From contig NZ_JADOEL010000005.1 in assembly GCF_015645465.1 (NCBI RefSeq), positions 124,001-188,000 of the forward strand: a stretch of 64,000 bases of DNA, read 5' to 3'. This stretch comes from Herminiimonas contaminans. Its GTDB lineage: Bacteria; Pseudomonadota; Gammaproteobacteria; Burkholderiales; Burkholderiaceae_D. Under the pieces are notes generated by a model. The model was given only the letters and a program-made list of their open reading frames with translations, ran no database searches and had not been told where the DNA came from. Position 1 is the stretch's first letter. Each line of letters starts with the position of its first letter. Below, piece after piece: positions 17,591 through 26,788 of this stretch. A program made the position numbers and the translations under genes.

Positions 17591-17842
17591 TCAGCGCTTG
17601 ATCAGTTGCTTTTCGAAAGCAATATCGGACTTGGTCTGGCGGCGCGGCTTCTGCGGACCGTAGGCTTTGACGAAGATGACGAATTCATCTAGCGGCAAAC
17701 GTTCGCTGACGATGACCGGCTTATCACCGGCGTTATCGACCAGATAAAACAACTCCTCAGAAGTACGCACCATTGCATAGTGTTCATTCCCGCTACGTTC
17801 TTTCAGTCGCTCAACGGCGGCGGTGGCTTTGGTTGATCTCAT
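17591..17842 (-). CDS. Hypothetical 83-residue protein
   Basis: No family recognised. The protein is basic at both ends with a central hydrophobic beta-like part (MVRTSEELFYLVDN, then KPVIVSERLPLDEFVIFVKAYG) and an Arg/Lys-rich tail. Support comes from its position between two better-supported genes with 28-base gaps and from the absence of a competing gene. Confidence 0.55.
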   Translation of the reverse strand: MRSTKATAAVERLKERSGNEHYAMVRTSEELFYLVDNAGDKPVIVSERLPLDEFVIFVKAYGPQKPRRQTKSDIAFEKQLIKR

Positions 17843-17870
17843 ACTTTCCTCGGCTTAGGGTACAGGCGAC

Positions 17871-18527
17871 TTAGCGCAAACGCGCGGTCAGCATCCAGTA
17901 ATGTTCAAAATAATGAACACGCATATCTTTCAGCAAAGGGCCCAGGCGTTTGCGCAAGGTGCTGCTGGTGTAGTAATTCTTCAGGACTTCGTAACGCTCA
18001 CCATTTGGTGCCGCATGGATCTGGTAGGTATTGCCTTCCAGGTCGGTACGCGCGATCACGGTTTTCTCGGTATCGACCTGCGAATTGTCGACCAGCACCA
18101 GCAAGCCGTCCGCACCTATGATCTTGCGGATGCGACCTATCACTTCCACCTGATCCTGGCGGCGCACATGCGACCACCAGAAACCGGCGAAGCAGGCAGT
18201 GAACTCACCTTCAACCTTGGGATCGAGCGCGTCAGCAACTGCAAACTGCACGATATCTTCCGGCAACTCACGGGTTTTGGCTTGCTCCAGCAAACCCGGA
18301 TTGATGTCGGTTGCCAGCACCGATGCCGCGTATTCCGCCAGCTCATCGGTCCAGTAGCCATCGCCGCACGCCAGTTCCAGCACATGCTGGTCTGTCATCA
18401 GGTTGCGCAGATTGTCCATGATGTCGTCCAGCGCATCTGCGCCGTCCGGGTTTTCGATATCCTCTTCATCGAAGTTATCGCGGACCGCGTAGTACTCGGC
18501 CATATCGGTGTTTACCGGTTTAATCAT
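17871..18527 (-). CDS. Class I SAM-dependent methyltransferase
   Basis: Predicted methyltransferase of 218 residues. Motif I is VLELACGDGYWT (about residues 49-60), followed by the acidic motif II ATDINPGLLEQAK and motif with VQFAVADALDP. The region around FAGFWWSHV fits motif IV. The substrate is unknown. It lies 38 bases downstream of the cysB-type regulator on the same strand and may be read from that transcript. Confidence 0.85.
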   Translation of the reverse strand: MIKPVNTDMAEYYAVRDNFDEEDIENPDGADALDDIMDNLRNLMTDQHVLELACGDGYWTDELAEYAASVLATDINPGLLEQAKTRELPEDIVQFAVADALDPKVEGEFTACFAGFWWSHVRRQDQVEVIGRIRKIIGADGLLVLVDNSQVDTEKTVIARTDLEGNTYQIHAAPNGERYEVLKNYYTSSTLRKRLGPLLKDMRVHYFEHYWMLTARLR

Positions 18528-18565
18528 GCTGCTTCTGCTTCCAGTTCAAAATAGTGAATACTCAT

Positions 18566-19507
18566 TCAAAGTTCATACATGTCTTTTTCGCCGTTCAAGA
18601 CCTGCTCGACCAGCTTGCGGTTGAGGGTAGGCGTCAGCAACTCGATGAACGTAAATACATAGCTGCGCAAGTATGCGCCCTGCTTCAGCGCCACGCGTGA
18701 CACATTGGTACCGAACAAATGTCCGGCCGGAATCGCACGCAGGTTCTTGTCGCGCTCCGGATCGAAAGCCATACCGGCGATGATGCCTATACCCATGCCC
18801 AGTTCGACATAGGTTTTAATCACATCCGCATCGATCGCTTCCAGCAACACATCCGGCTTCAGGTTACGCAGACTGAACGCATGGTCTATCTTGTTGCGTC
18901 CGGCAAACGCGCTGTCATATGTAATCAGCGGGTAAGCGGTTAATTCTTCCAGCGTGATCGACTTGGACTTGAGCAAGGGATGGTCTACCGGCACCACCAC
19001 CTGATGCTCCCATTGATAGCACGGCAAGGAGATCAGGCCATCTATGCTGGCGATCGATTCGGTGGCGATTGCCAGGTCAGCCTGGTCCATCAGCACCATA
19101 TCGGCGACCTGCTTCGGGTTGCCTTGCAGCAATGACAAGCGCACCTTGGGGAATTTCTGTGTAAACGCCTGTACTACCTTAGGCAGCGAATAGCGCGCCT
19201 GGGTATGCGTGGTGGCGATCGTAAAGCTGCCGCTGTCATGTGCGGCGAATTCATTGCCTATGCGTTTGAGGCCGTCAATTTCCTGCATGATCAGCTCAAC
19301 CGACTTCAAAACTGCCCGTCCCGGCTCGGTCAGGCCGCGGATACGCTTGCCGTGGCGCGAGAAAATATCGACGCCCAGCTCTTCTTCCAACTCAATAATT
19401 GCCTTGGAGACACCTGGTTGAGAGGTAAACAGTGCCTTGGCAGCCTCGGTCAAATTAAAGTTCTGCCGCACCGCTTCCCGGACGAAGCGAAGTTGATGAA
19501 GATTCAT
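18566..19507 (-). CDS. cysB: CysB-type LysR transcriptional regulator
   Basis: LysR-family regulator of 313 residues. The winged HTH covers residues 1-60 (MNLHQLRFVREAVRQ, then LTEAAKALFTSQPGVSKAI). The effector domain has the CysB/Cbl features: TTHTQARYSLP, with Thr residues that bind sulfate or N-acetylserine, and the GMGIGIIAGMAF segment. It is divergent from the sulfite exporter and cys genes (158-base gap), so it most likely activates them during sulfur limitation. Cbl is a possible alternative identity. Confidence 0.9.
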   Translation of the reverse strand: MNLHQLRFVREAVRQNFNLTEAAKALFTSQPGVSKAIIELEEELGVDIFSRHGKRIRGLTEPGRAVLKSVELIMQEIDGLKRIGNEFAAHDSGSFTIATTHTQARYSLPKVVQAFTQKFPKVRLSLLQGNPKQVADMVLMDQADLAIATESIASIDGLISLPCYQWEHQVVVPVDHPLLKSKSITLEELTAYPLITYDSAFAGRNKIDHAFSLRNLKPDVLLEAIDADVIKTYVELGMGIGIIAGMAFDPERDKNLRAIPAGHLFGTNVSRVALKQGAYLRSYVFTFIELLTPTLNRKLVEQVLNGEKDMYEL

Positions 19508-19570
19508 GTCTTCCCCTCATGTTTTCAACTGAATACACGCATTTGCGCGTTCCAGTCATTTTTCATTATT

Positions 19571-19595
19571 GCTTATGCCAAAAAAGCATATAAGC
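19571..19595. promoter_or_regulatory. Candidate CysB operator in the cysB-sulfite exporter gap
   Basis: GCTTATGC (19571-19578) and GCATATAAGC (19586-19595) form an imperfect inverted repeat (two extra bases in the right arm) around an A-rich centre, inside an AT-rich 158-base divergent region. LysR proteins bind such sites, but CysB boxes are poorly conserved, so this is a positional inference. Confidence 0.35.
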
Positions 19596-19665
19596 AAATA
19601 ATTAGTAAGTAGTTTGGAATAAGGCTCAAGTTTATTACTATTCGCCCTACTTTGCGCGAGGTCTT

Positions 19666-20439
19666 ATGTCGGTTACTTATATTGTTTCAGGTTTTGCTGT
19701 CGGTTTACTGGTCGGTCTGACCGGTGTCGGCGGCGGCTCCCTGATGACACCGCTCCTTACCCTGCTGTTTGGCGTCTCGCCAACGGTAGCGGTCGGGACC
19801 GACCTCGCCTTCGCTTCGACCACCAAGATCGCAGGCACTTTTGCCCACCGTTACAAGGGCAATGTGCACTGGGATATCGTCAAGCAACTCTGCCTGGGCG
19901 CACTGCCTGCAGCGGTGCTGACTACCCTCGTATTGAAGTACCTCGGCGGCCTCGACAAGGAAATCGGCCAGGTCATACGCTACTCGATCGCCGGCTCCGT
20001 CATGCTGACCGTGATCGCGCTGATTTTCCGTACCCGCCTGCAAAACTGGATGAGCGCTCATCCCAACCGTCAATTCCACGGCAAAAAACTGGTCATAGCG
20101 ACCATAGTTTCGGGTGCAATTCTCGGTACATTGGTTACAATCTCGTCTATTGGTGCAGGAGCAATCGGCGCCACCATACTGGTTCTGCTTTATCCACGCC
20201 TGACACCGGCCGAAATTGCCGGTACCGACATAGCCTATGCAGTGCCTTTGACCGCAATTGCGGCGCTCGGCCACTGGTGGCTCGGATCGATCCATTGGGA
20301 ATTACTGGCCATGCTGTTGCTGGGCTCCGTGCCGGGCATCACCCTCGGATCGCTGGCGTCACGAGCCATACCGGAAAAAGTATTGCGCGTTCTGTTGGCT
20401 ACCACGCTGACGACCGTTGCCTTCAAGTTAGTTTACTAA
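19666..20439 (+). CDS. Sulfite exporter TauE/SafE family protein
   Basis: Inner membrane protein of 257 residues with about eight hydrophobic helices. The first helix carries VGLLVGLTGVGGGSLMTPLL, a TauE/SafE hallmark, and the second repeat has the matching SSIGAGAIGATILVLLYP. The family exports sulfite, sulfoacetate and other organosulfur anions. It lies 9 bases before cysI, divergent from cysB; in this context it probably protects the cell from excess sulfite made by the pathway, or imports a sulfur anion. Confidence 0.9.
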   Translation: MSVTYIVSGFAVGLLVGLTGVGGGSLMTPLLTLLFGVSPTVAVGTDLAFASTTKIAGTFAHRYKGNVHWDIVKQLCLGALPAAVLTTLVLKYLGGLDKEIGQVIRYSIAGSVMLTVIALIFRTRLQNWMSAHPNRQFHGKKLVIATIVSGAILGTLVTISSIGAGAIGATILVLLYPRLTPAEIAGTDIAYAVPLTAIAALGHWWLGSIHWELLAMLLLGSVPGITLGSLASRAIPEKVLRVLLATTLTTVAFKLVY

Positions 20440-20448
20440 GGAATTGAG

Positions 20449-22143
20449 ATGTATCGCTACGATCAATACGACCATCAAATCGTTAAAGAACGCATCGCGC
20501 AATACCGCGATCAAGTCCGTCGTCGCTTGTCCGACGAACTGGCAGAGGATGAATTCCGTATCCTGCGCCTGCAAAACGGCCTCTACCTGCAACGCCACGC
20601 CTACATGCTGCGCATCGCCGTACCGTACGGCCTGCTGTCGTCGGCGCAGATGCGCATGTTCGGCCATATCGCCCGCAAGTACGACCGCGGCTATGGTCAC
20701 TTCACGACCCGTCAAAACATCCAGTTCAACTGGATCAACCTGGAACAGACTCCAGACATCCTGACTGAACTGGCTTCGGTCGAGATGCACGCGATCCAGA
20801 CTTCCGGTAACTGCATCCGCAACACCACTTCGGACGAACTGGCTGGCGTCGCCGCCGACGAAATCGTCGATCCGCGTCCGTATGCTGAAATCATCCGCGA
20901 ATGGAGCACCTTCCATCCGGAATTCGCTTACCTGCCACGTAAATTCAAGATCGCCATCAATGGCGCAGTCGAAGACCGTGCGGCAACTGCCGTGCATGAC
21001 ATCGGCCTGCACGTGATCAAGAACGAACAAGGCGAAGTCGGCTTCCGCGTTATGGTAGGCGGTGGCATGGGCCGTACTCCTATCCTCGGCAGCGTGATCT
21101 GCGAATTCCTGCCATGGCGTCACGTCATGACCTATCTGGAAGCAATCCTGCGTGTCTACAACCAATACGGCCGTCGCGACAATATTTATAAAGCGCGTAT
21201 CAAGATCCTGGTTAAAGCAATCGGTATCGATGAATATCGTCGCCAGGTCGAAGCAGAATGGCAAGACATCAAGGACGGTCCGGGCACCCTGACTGAAGAA
21301 GAGCTGCAACGCGTTTCCGCATTCTTCACCATGCCTGCTTACGACACCCTGCCAGCAACAGATGCAGCGTTTGAACAGCACAAGGCAGAAAACAAAGCCT
21401 TCAACAGCTGGCTCAGCCGCAACGTCAAGGCACACAAAGTAAGTGGCTATGCCGCAGTCGTGCTGTCGTTGAAGAAAACCGGCGTACCGCCGGGCGACGC
21501 AACTGCCGAACAACTGGACTTCATGGCGGAGCTGGCTGATCGCTACAGCTTTGGCGAACTGCGCGTTACGCATGAACAAAACGTCGTATTGTCCGACGTC
21601 AAGATTGCCGATCTCTACGCAGTATGGGAAGCGGCTAAATCGCACGGCCTCGCTACACCTAACATCGGCTTGCTGACCGACATCATCTGCTGCCCTGGCG
21701 GCGACTTTTGCTCGCTGGCCAATGCCAAATCGATTCCTATCGCGGAAGCGATAGCTGAGCGTTTCGACAGCCTCGACTTCCAGCATGACATCGGCGATAT
21801 CGAACTCAACATCTCCGGCTGTATCAATGCCTGCGGTCACCATCACGTCGGCAACATCGGCATTCTGGGTGTCGATAAAGACGGCGCTGAGTGGTACCAG
21901 GTATCTATCGGCGGTGCACAAGGCAATACCAGCTCGATCGGCAAAATCATCGGCCCATCGTTCTCGGCACATCAAATGCCGACCGTGATCGAACGCCTGC
22001 TCGAAGTCTATGTCCGCGACCGTATCGAAGATGAACGCTTCATCGATACCACACGCCGTATCGGCGTCACGCCATTCAAGGAACATGTGTACGCAACACC
22101 GATCAAGGTAGCGCACGCCGCAGGAGAAGATGCATATGCTTAA
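20449..22143 (+). CDS. cysI: Siroheme-dependent sulfite (nitrite/sulfite) reductase hemoprotein
   Basis: Reduces sulfite to sulfide with six electrons, 564 residues. Two ferredoxin-like half-domains and two NiR/SiR 4Fe-4S domains are visible. The siroheme/4Fe-4S cysteines occur as ICCPGGDFC and GCINACGHHHVG near the C-terminus, and GHFTTRQNIQFNW in the N-terminal half is the substrate-side motif. No cysJ flavoprotein lies in the window, so electrons may come from ferredoxin. The order cysI-DUF934-cysH-cysD-cysN is common in betaproteobacteria. The long minus-strand frame opposite it is a shadow. Confidence 0.95.
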   Translation: MYRYDQYDHQIVKERIAQYRDQVRRRLSDELAEDEFRILRLQNGLYLQRHAYMLRIAVPYGLLSSAQMRMFGHIARKYDRGYGHFTTRQNIQFNWINLEQTPDILTELASVEMHAIQTSGNCIRNTTSDELAGVAADEIVDPRPYAEIIREWSTFHPEFAYLPRKFKIAINGAVEDRAATAVHDIGLHVIKNEQGEVGFRVMVGGGMGRTPILGSVICEFLPWRHVMTYLEAILRVYNQYGRRDNIYKARIKILVKAIGIDEYRRQVEAEWQDIKDGPGTLTEEELQRVSAFFTMPAYDTLPATDAAFEQHKAENKAFNSWLSRNVKAHKVSGYAAVVLSLKKTGVPPGDATAEQLDFMAELADRYSFGELRVTHEQNVVLSDVKIADLYAVWEAAKSHGLATPNIGLLTDIICCPGGDFCSLANAKSIPIAEAIAERFDSLDFQHDIGDIELNISGCINACGHHHVGNIGILGVDKDGAEWYQVSIGGAQGNTSSIGKIIGPSFSAHQMPTVIERLLEVYVRDRIEDERFIDTTRRIGVTPFKEHVYATPIKVAHAAGEDAYA

Positions 22144-22663
22144 CATCATCAAAGACAAAGCCGTAGTCGGCACCGACGACTGGAACCTGCTGCGCCTGGC
22201 AGAAGGTGAAACTGCTGAAACCGTTGTGGTCCCAGCCGGTAAAGTCATCGTCCCGCTGACCGTCTGGCAGGCACAGGCTGCTACCCTGAAAGCACGCAAC
22301 GATGTCGGCGTCTGGCTCGCCAGCGACGAACGTCCGGAAGCATTGAAAGACGACACCGCCACCCTGCAAATGATCGCAGTCGACTTCCCTAAATTTGGTG
22401 ACGGTCGTGGTTACTCGATCGCTTACAACCTGCGCATGCGCTTCGACTACACCGGCGAACTGCGTGCAGTCGGCGATGTATTGCGCGATCAATTGTTCTA
22501 CATGCAGCGCGTCGGCTTCAACTCGTTTGCAGTGCGCGCTGACCGTGACGTCAACGATGCATTGAAAGGCTTGAGTGACTTCTCCGAAAGCTATCAGCAA
22601 TCGTGGGACAAAAAGACACCTTTGTTCCGTCGTGTAGATCGTCAGGCTGCGGCACCAAAATGA
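22136..22663 (+). CDS. DUF934 protein of the sulfate assimilation operon
   Basis: Soluble protein of 175 residues (177 if the ATG at 22130 is used; AGGAG at 22122 favours 22136). It has the DUF934/COG3749 patterns VIVPLTVWQAQ, VWLASDERPE, IAVDFPKFGDGRGYSIAYNLR and LRDQLFYMQRVGFNSF. The family is found almost only next to cysI and cysH in proteobacteria without cysJ. Its role is unresolved; a part in sulfite reductase assembly or electron supply is a guess from context. It overlaps the end of cysI and its stop overlaps the cysH start. Confidence 0.9.
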   Translation: MLNIIKDKAVVGTDDWNLLRLAEGETAETVVVPAGKVIVPLTVWQAQAATLKARNDVGVWLASDERPEALKDDTATLQMIAVDFPKFGDGRGYSIAYNLRMRFDYTGELRAVGDVLRDQLFYMQRVGFNSFAVRADRDVNDALKGLSDFSESYQQSWDKKTPLFRRVDRQAAAPK

Positions 22664-23388
22664 ATGATGCAGATTTCGCCGCGCTGGTAGCGGCCACCAA
22701 GGAAATACTGCAGCGCGTAGCGGATCAATTCGCACCTGCAGTCTTCGCTTCCAGCTTGGCGGCGGAAGATATGGTGCTGACCGACATGATCCTGCGCGAC
22801 AAACTGCCTATCAGCATTTTTACGCTGGAAACCGGCCGCCTGCATGCAGAAACGCTGAGCGTGCTGGACCGCATCAAGGAAACCTACGGTTACGACGTCG
22901 AGCTGTATCGCCCGCAACCGGAAGCGGTGGAAGCGTACGTCCAGCAAAACGGCCTCAACGCTTTCTATGAAAGCGTCGACATGCGTAAAGAATGCTGCCG
23001 TATCCGCAAGGTGGAACCTCTGAACCGCGCGCTGGCAGGCAAGCACTCGTGGGTGACCGGCCAGCGTCGTGCGCAATCGACCACCCGCGCCGCACTCGAT
23101 GTGCAGGAACAGGACGATGCGCATGCAATGACCAAATTCAATCCGCTCGCGGATTGGTCGGAAGAGGATGTCTGGCACTACATACGCAGCAACCATGTGC
23201 CATACAACCCGCTGCACGACAAAGGTTATCCATCCATCGGTTGCGAACCCTGCACCCGTGCCATCCAGCCAGGCGAAGACGTACGCGCCGGACGCTGGTG
23301 GTGGGAAAACCCGGAATCCAAGGAATGCGGCCTGCACGTCGTAGACGGCAAGCTGATCAGAATCAAACCCGTAGCAACTAACGCCTGA
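22660..23388 (+). CDS. cysH: Assimilatory adenylyl-sulfate (APS) reductase
   Basis: Thioredoxin-dependent reductase of 242 residues that releases sulfite from activated sulfate. The PP-loop-like region SSLAAEDMVL lies near residue 29. It carries both cysteine pairs of the iron-sulfur type, KECCRIRK and GCEPCTRA, which ligate a 4Fe-4S cluster and indicate APS rather than PAPS as substrate. The catalytic C-terminal cysteine is in KECGLH. The absence of cysC in the cluster agrees with this. The start at 22660 gives an ATGA overlap with DUF934; a longer frame from 22603 is unlikely. Confidence 0.94.
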   Translation: MNDADFAALVAATKEILQRVADQFAPAVFASSLAAEDMVLTDMILRDKLPISIFTLETGRLHAETLSVLDRIKETYGYDVELYRPQPEAVEAYVQQNGLNAFYESVDMRKECCRIRKVEPLNRALAGKHSWVTGQRRAQSTTRAALDVQEQDDAHAMTKFNPLADWSEEDVWHYIRSNHVPYNPLHDKGYPSIGCEPCTRAIQPGEDVRAGRWWWENPESKECGLHVVDGKLIRIKPVATNA

Positions 23389-23394
23389 GATCCT

Positions 23395-24330
23395 ATGAAC
23401 ACAGTAGTCGACAAATTATTCCTCGATAGCGCCAGCAACAAGCACCTGGACTGGCTGGAATCGGAAGCCATCCACATCATGCGTGAAGTGGCAGCTGAAT
23501 GCGCCAACCCGGCATTGCTGTTTTCCGGCGGCAAGGACTCGGTCGTGATGTTGCGCCTGGCGGAAAAAGCGTTCCGTCCTGGCAAATTCCCGTTCCCGCT
23601 GGTGCACATCGACACCGGTCACAACTTCGACGAAGTGATCTCCTTCCGCGACAAGCGCGCGGCTGAACTGGGCGAACGCCTGATCGTTGGTTCGGTCGAA
23701 GACTCGATCAAACGCGGCACCGTGCGCCTGCGCAATCCTTTGACCGACTCGCGCAATGCAGCACAAGCTGTGACCTTGCTGGAAACCATCGCTGAACACA
23801 AATTCGACGCCTGCATAGGCGGTGCCCGCCGTGATGAAGAAAAAGCACGCGCCAAGGAACGTATCTTTTCCTTCCGCGATGAATTCGGCCAATGGAATCC
23901 CAAGGCACAACGTCCTGAACTCTGGGACCTGTACAACACCCGCGTCCACCCGGGCGAAAACATGCGCGTGTTCCCGATCTCGAACTGGACCGAACTCGAC
24001 GTCTGGCAATACATCGCCCGCGAAAAACTCGAACTGCCGTCGATCTACTTTGCGCATCAGCGTGAAGTAATTCCGCGCAATGGCTTGCTGGTACCACTGA
24101 CACCATTGACCCCGGCCAAGGAAGGCGAAACCGTCGAAACCCAGACCGTACGTTTCCGTACCGTCGGCGACATCTCCTGCACCTGCCCGGTCTCGTCGGA
24201 TGCCGATAGCGTTGAAGCGATCATTGCAGAAACAGCTGTCACCCAAATCACCGAGCGCGGCGCGACCCGCATGGACGATCAGACGTCCGAAGCATCGATG
24301 GAAAAACGTAAAAAAGAAGGATATTTCTAA
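23395..24330 (+). CDS. cysD: Sulfate adenylyltransferase subunit 2
   Basis: Adenylates sulfate with ATP to form APS, together with CysN. The 311-residue protein has the PP-loop LLFSGGKDSVVMLRLA near residue 42, followed by VHIDTGHNFDEVI and CIGGARRDEEKARAKE, all strongly conserved in CysD. The C-terminal RKKEGYF tail is typical. It starts 7 bases after cysH and its stop overlaps the cysN start by one base (TAATG). Confidence 0.97.
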   Translation: MNTVVDKLFLDSASNKHLDWLESEAIHIMREVAAECANPALLFSGGKDSVVMLRLAEKAFRPGKFPFPLVHIDTGHNFDEVISFRDKRAAELGERLIVGSVEDSIKRGTVRLRNPLTDSRNAAQAVTLLETIAEHKFDACIGGARRDEEKARAKERIFSFRDEFGQWNPKAQRPELWDLYNTRVHPGENMRVFPISNWTELDVWQYIAREKLELPSIYFAHQREVIPRNGLLVPLTPLTPAKEGETVETQTVRFRTVGDISCTCPVSSDADSVEAIIAETAVTQITERGATRMDDQTSEASMEKRKKEGYF

Positions 24331-25664
24331 TGAACGCTGTAGTTGCAGATCAATTGTCGGGCAAGAATGCCGCTAACCCATCGGCTGAACGCGGCCTGCT
24401 GCGCTTCATTACCGCTGGTTCCGTCGACGACGGCAAAAGCACACTGATCGGTCGCCTGCTGTTCGACAGCAAAGGCATCTTCGCTGATCAGCTGGATGCG
24501 ATGTCGCGTGCCAAGCACAAACGCACCGTCGGCGACACCATCGACTTGTCCTTGCTGACCGATGGCCTGGAAGCAGAACGTGAACAAGGTATCACCATCG
24601 ACGTAGCATATCGCTACTTCGCTACGCCTAAACGCAAATTCATCATCGCCGACACCCCGGGCCACGAGCAATACACCCGCAACATGGTGACTGGTGCGTC
24701 GACTGCAGACGCCGTCATCATCCTGATCGACGTCTCCAAGGTCAAACTGGGCGACGACGGCAGCGTGAAATTGCTGATCCAGACCAAACGCCATTCGACC
24801 ATCGCACACTTGCTGCAAATCGAACACGTCATTGTGGCTGTCAACAAAATGGATCTGGTCAACTATGACCAGACCGTCTACGACCGCATCGTGGCAGCCT
24901 ACTCGGAATTCGCCAAAACACTGGGCCTGAAAGACATCCGCCCTATCCCGCTGTCCGCCCTCACTGGTGACAACGTGGTTGAAAGCGCAGGCAATATGCC
25001 GTGGTATCAGGGTCCTACCCTGATCGAATTGCTGGAATCGCTTAGTGTCTACGATGAATCGCACGACGAACCATTCCGCTTCCCGGTACAACTGGTCGCG
25101 CGTCACAACGGCCATGAAGCCGATGACTTCCGTGGTTATATGGGCCGTATCGAAGCCGGTAAAGTCAGCAAGGGTGACAAGCTGGTGATCCAGCCTAGCG
25201 GCCAGACTGCCACCGTCAAAGATATCCAGACCCTCGATGGTTCGCTGGAACAGGCAGTGGTCGGTCAATCGATCACCCTGCTGCTGGAAGAGTATGTCGA
25301 CATTTCGCGTGGCGACATGTTGTCCGCTGCAAACCGTCCGGCTGAATTGCTCAAGACCGTGACTGCAGACCTGTGCTGGCTGTCGGAAGAAGCGCTGGAT
25401 ACCCGTCGCAAATACTGGCTCAAGCACACCACCCGTCAAGTGGCTGCACGTGTAACCAAGATTGATACCCTGCTCGACATCAATACCCAGGAAAAACGTC
25501 CTGCTGATGAAGTCAAACTCAACGGTATCGCACGCGTCACGCTGAATGTTGCGCAACCACTGGCCGCAGATGCCTATGATGAAATCCGTTCCACCGGTTC
25601 CTTCATCCTGATTGACGAAGTCACGCATCAAACCGTGGCTGCCGGCATGATCCGTCTGGCTTAA
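24330..25664 (+). CDS. cysN: Sulfate adenylyltransferase subunit 1 (GTPase)
   Basis: EF-Tu-like GTPase that powers APS synthesis by CysD, 444 residues. G1 is GSVDDGKSTLIGRLLFD (residues 30-46), G3 is DTPGHEQYTRNM, and G4 is NKMDLVNYD. A beta-barrel domain 2 and 3 follow. It ends without an APS kinase (CysC) domain, unlike CysNC fusions, which fits the APS-reductase form of CysH. It is followed 26 bases later by cobA. Confidence 0.97.
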   Translation: MNAVVADQLSGKNAANPSAERGLLRFITAGSVDDGKSTLIGRLLFDSKGIFADQLDAMSRAKHKRTVGDTIDLSLLTDGLEAEREQGITIDVAYRYFATPKRKFIIADTPGHEQYTRNMVTGASTADAVIILIDVSKVKLGDDGSVKLLIQTKRHSTIAHLLQIEHVIVAVNKMDLVNYDQTVYDRIVAAYSEFAKTLGLKDIRPIPLSALTGDNVVESAGNMPWYQGPTLIELLESLSVYDESHDEPFRFPVQLVARHNGHEADDFRGYMGRIEAGKVSKGDKLVIQPSGQTATVKDIQTLDGSLEQAVVGQSITLLLEEYVDISRGDMLSAANRPAELLKTVTADLCWLSEEALDTRRKYWLKHTTRQVAARVTKIDTLLDINTQEKRPADEVKLNGIARVTLNVAQPLAADAYDEIRSTGSFILIDEVTHQTVAAGMIRLA

Positions 25665-25690
25665 GAGGCGCTAGCCAGAAACACTGCAGC

Positions 25691-26410
25691 ATGACTGAAA
25701 CGAAAAAAGCGTACGGCAAAGTCTATCTGATCGGTGCCGGGCCCGGTGCCGTCGATCTGATCACCGTACGCGGTGCGCGCATCCTGGCGCAAGCCGATGT
25801 CGTGCTGCACGACGCACTGGTCACACCAGAAATGCTGGAGCTGTGTCCGCAGGCAGAGAAAATCTCTGTCGGCAAACGCAGCGGCCAGCGCTCTACCGCG
25901 CAACTCGCGATCAATCAACTGCTGGTCGATTGCGCTGCCAAATACAAACTGGTGGTACGCCTGAAAGGCGGCGATCCGATGTTGTTCGGACGCGCCGATG
26001 AAGAACTGCATGCGCTCGAAGCGCACGGCATAGAAATCGAAATCATACCGGGCATCACCACCGCTTTCGCTGCTGCCGCAGCGGCCCAGCTACCGCTGAC
26101 CAAACGCGGCATCGCACGCAGCATTGCCTTTTTTACTTCCGCCACAGCACCGAATCAACCGGACCAGCTCACACTGCCGGATTGCGACACGCTGATCCAG
26201 TACATGGGCGGCCGTGAAGCCATGGTCACCGCACAAAAACTATTGGAACAAGGTCGATCCCCCGACCTGCCCGTCGTCATCGTGGAAAACTGCAGTCTGG
26301 CGAATCAAAAGATAGTGCGCATGAACTTGCGCGAACTGGAACGCGGTTTGCTGGATACGCAGGGACCGGTGCTGGTGATGATAGGTGCAGCGCTCGCCGC
26401 ACGTGATTGA
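25691..26410 (+). CDS. cobA: Uroporphyrinogen-III C-methyltransferase
   Basis: SAM-dependent SUMT that makes precorrin-2, the siroheme precursor needed by CysI. The 239 residues match the single-domain enzyme (like the CysG C-terminal part): YLIGAGPGAVDLITVRG at the start, VVRLKGGDPMLFGRADEE, and IIPGITTAFAAAAAAQLPLT. It is the last gene of the cys run, 26 bases after cysN. No CysG-type dehydrogenase/ferrochelatase domain is fused; the convergent CbiX-like gene could supply chelation. Confidence 0.95.
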   Translation: MTETKKAYGKVYLIGAGPGAVDLITVRGARILAQADVVLHDALVTPEMLELCPQAEKISVGKRSGQRSTAQLAINQLLVDCAAKYKLVVRLKGGDPMLFGRADEELHALEAHGIEIEIIPGITTAFAAAAAAQLPLTKRGIARSIAFFTSATAPNQPDQLTLPDCDTLIQYMGGREAMVTAQKLLEQGRSPDLPVVIVENCSLANQKIVRMNLRELERGLLDTQGPVLVMIGAALAARD

Positions 26411-26416
26411 GTAGAG

Positions 26417-26788
26417 TCAACCCAACGTGGCCACGCAATAACTGGCCATCGCCTTCAGTACCTGTTCATTTTCCCCGACTGCTTCAACGATCTTGAAACT
26501 GACGGCAGGATGTTGTTGCTTCAATTCGTCTACGATGCGCGGCAAATCCGCCCGCACATGACCGCCCTGCCCAAGGAAGACCGGGACGACCGTCACATCT
26601 GTCACGCCAGCCTGTACCAACTCAGCAGTCAGCTCAGGTAAACGCGGCGTCATCAATTCCAGGAAAGCCAGCTTTACCACTGACTCGGGCGATTGCGCCT
26701 GCACCAGCGCCTGCAAGCGCTGGAACGGTTCGGCCCAGCGCGGATCGCGCGCACCATGCGCAAACAGGATCAGCGCACGCGTCTTCAT
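26417..26788 (-). CDS. cbiX: CbiX-type sirohydrochlorin chelatase
   Basis: Small single-domain chelatase of 123 residues that inserts a metal (Co or Fe) into sirohydrochlorin. It begins KTRALILFAHGARDPRWAEP, with the catalytic His of the FAHGARD motif, and has TVVPVFLGQGGHVRADLP with the second conserved His. It converges on cobA, suggesting a siroheme role, but its start overlaps the lptG stop, so it is transcribed from the lptFG side. Confidence 0.92.
   Translation of the reverse strand: MKTRALILFAHGARDPRWAEPFQRLQALVQAQSPESVVKLAFLELMTPRLPELTAELVQAGVTDVTVVPVFLGQGGHVRADLPRIVDELKQQHPAVSFKIVEAVGENEQVLKAMASYCVATLG

Noticed and set aside
17207-17842. Toxin-antitoxin pair formed by the two small genes
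   Set aside because: Neither protein shows toxin or antitoxin motifs, spacing is 27 bases rather than overlapping, and a methyltransferase precedes them in the same run.
20428-22362. A 644-codon minus-strand open frame opposite cysI
   Set aside because: It lies antisense to a strongly conserved enzyme, has low-complexity composition, no family motif and no ribosome site; it arises from codon bias of the sense gene.
24327-25631. A 434-codon minus-strand frame opposite cysN
   Set aside because: Antisense shadow of a GTPase gene with complete motifs on the sense strand.
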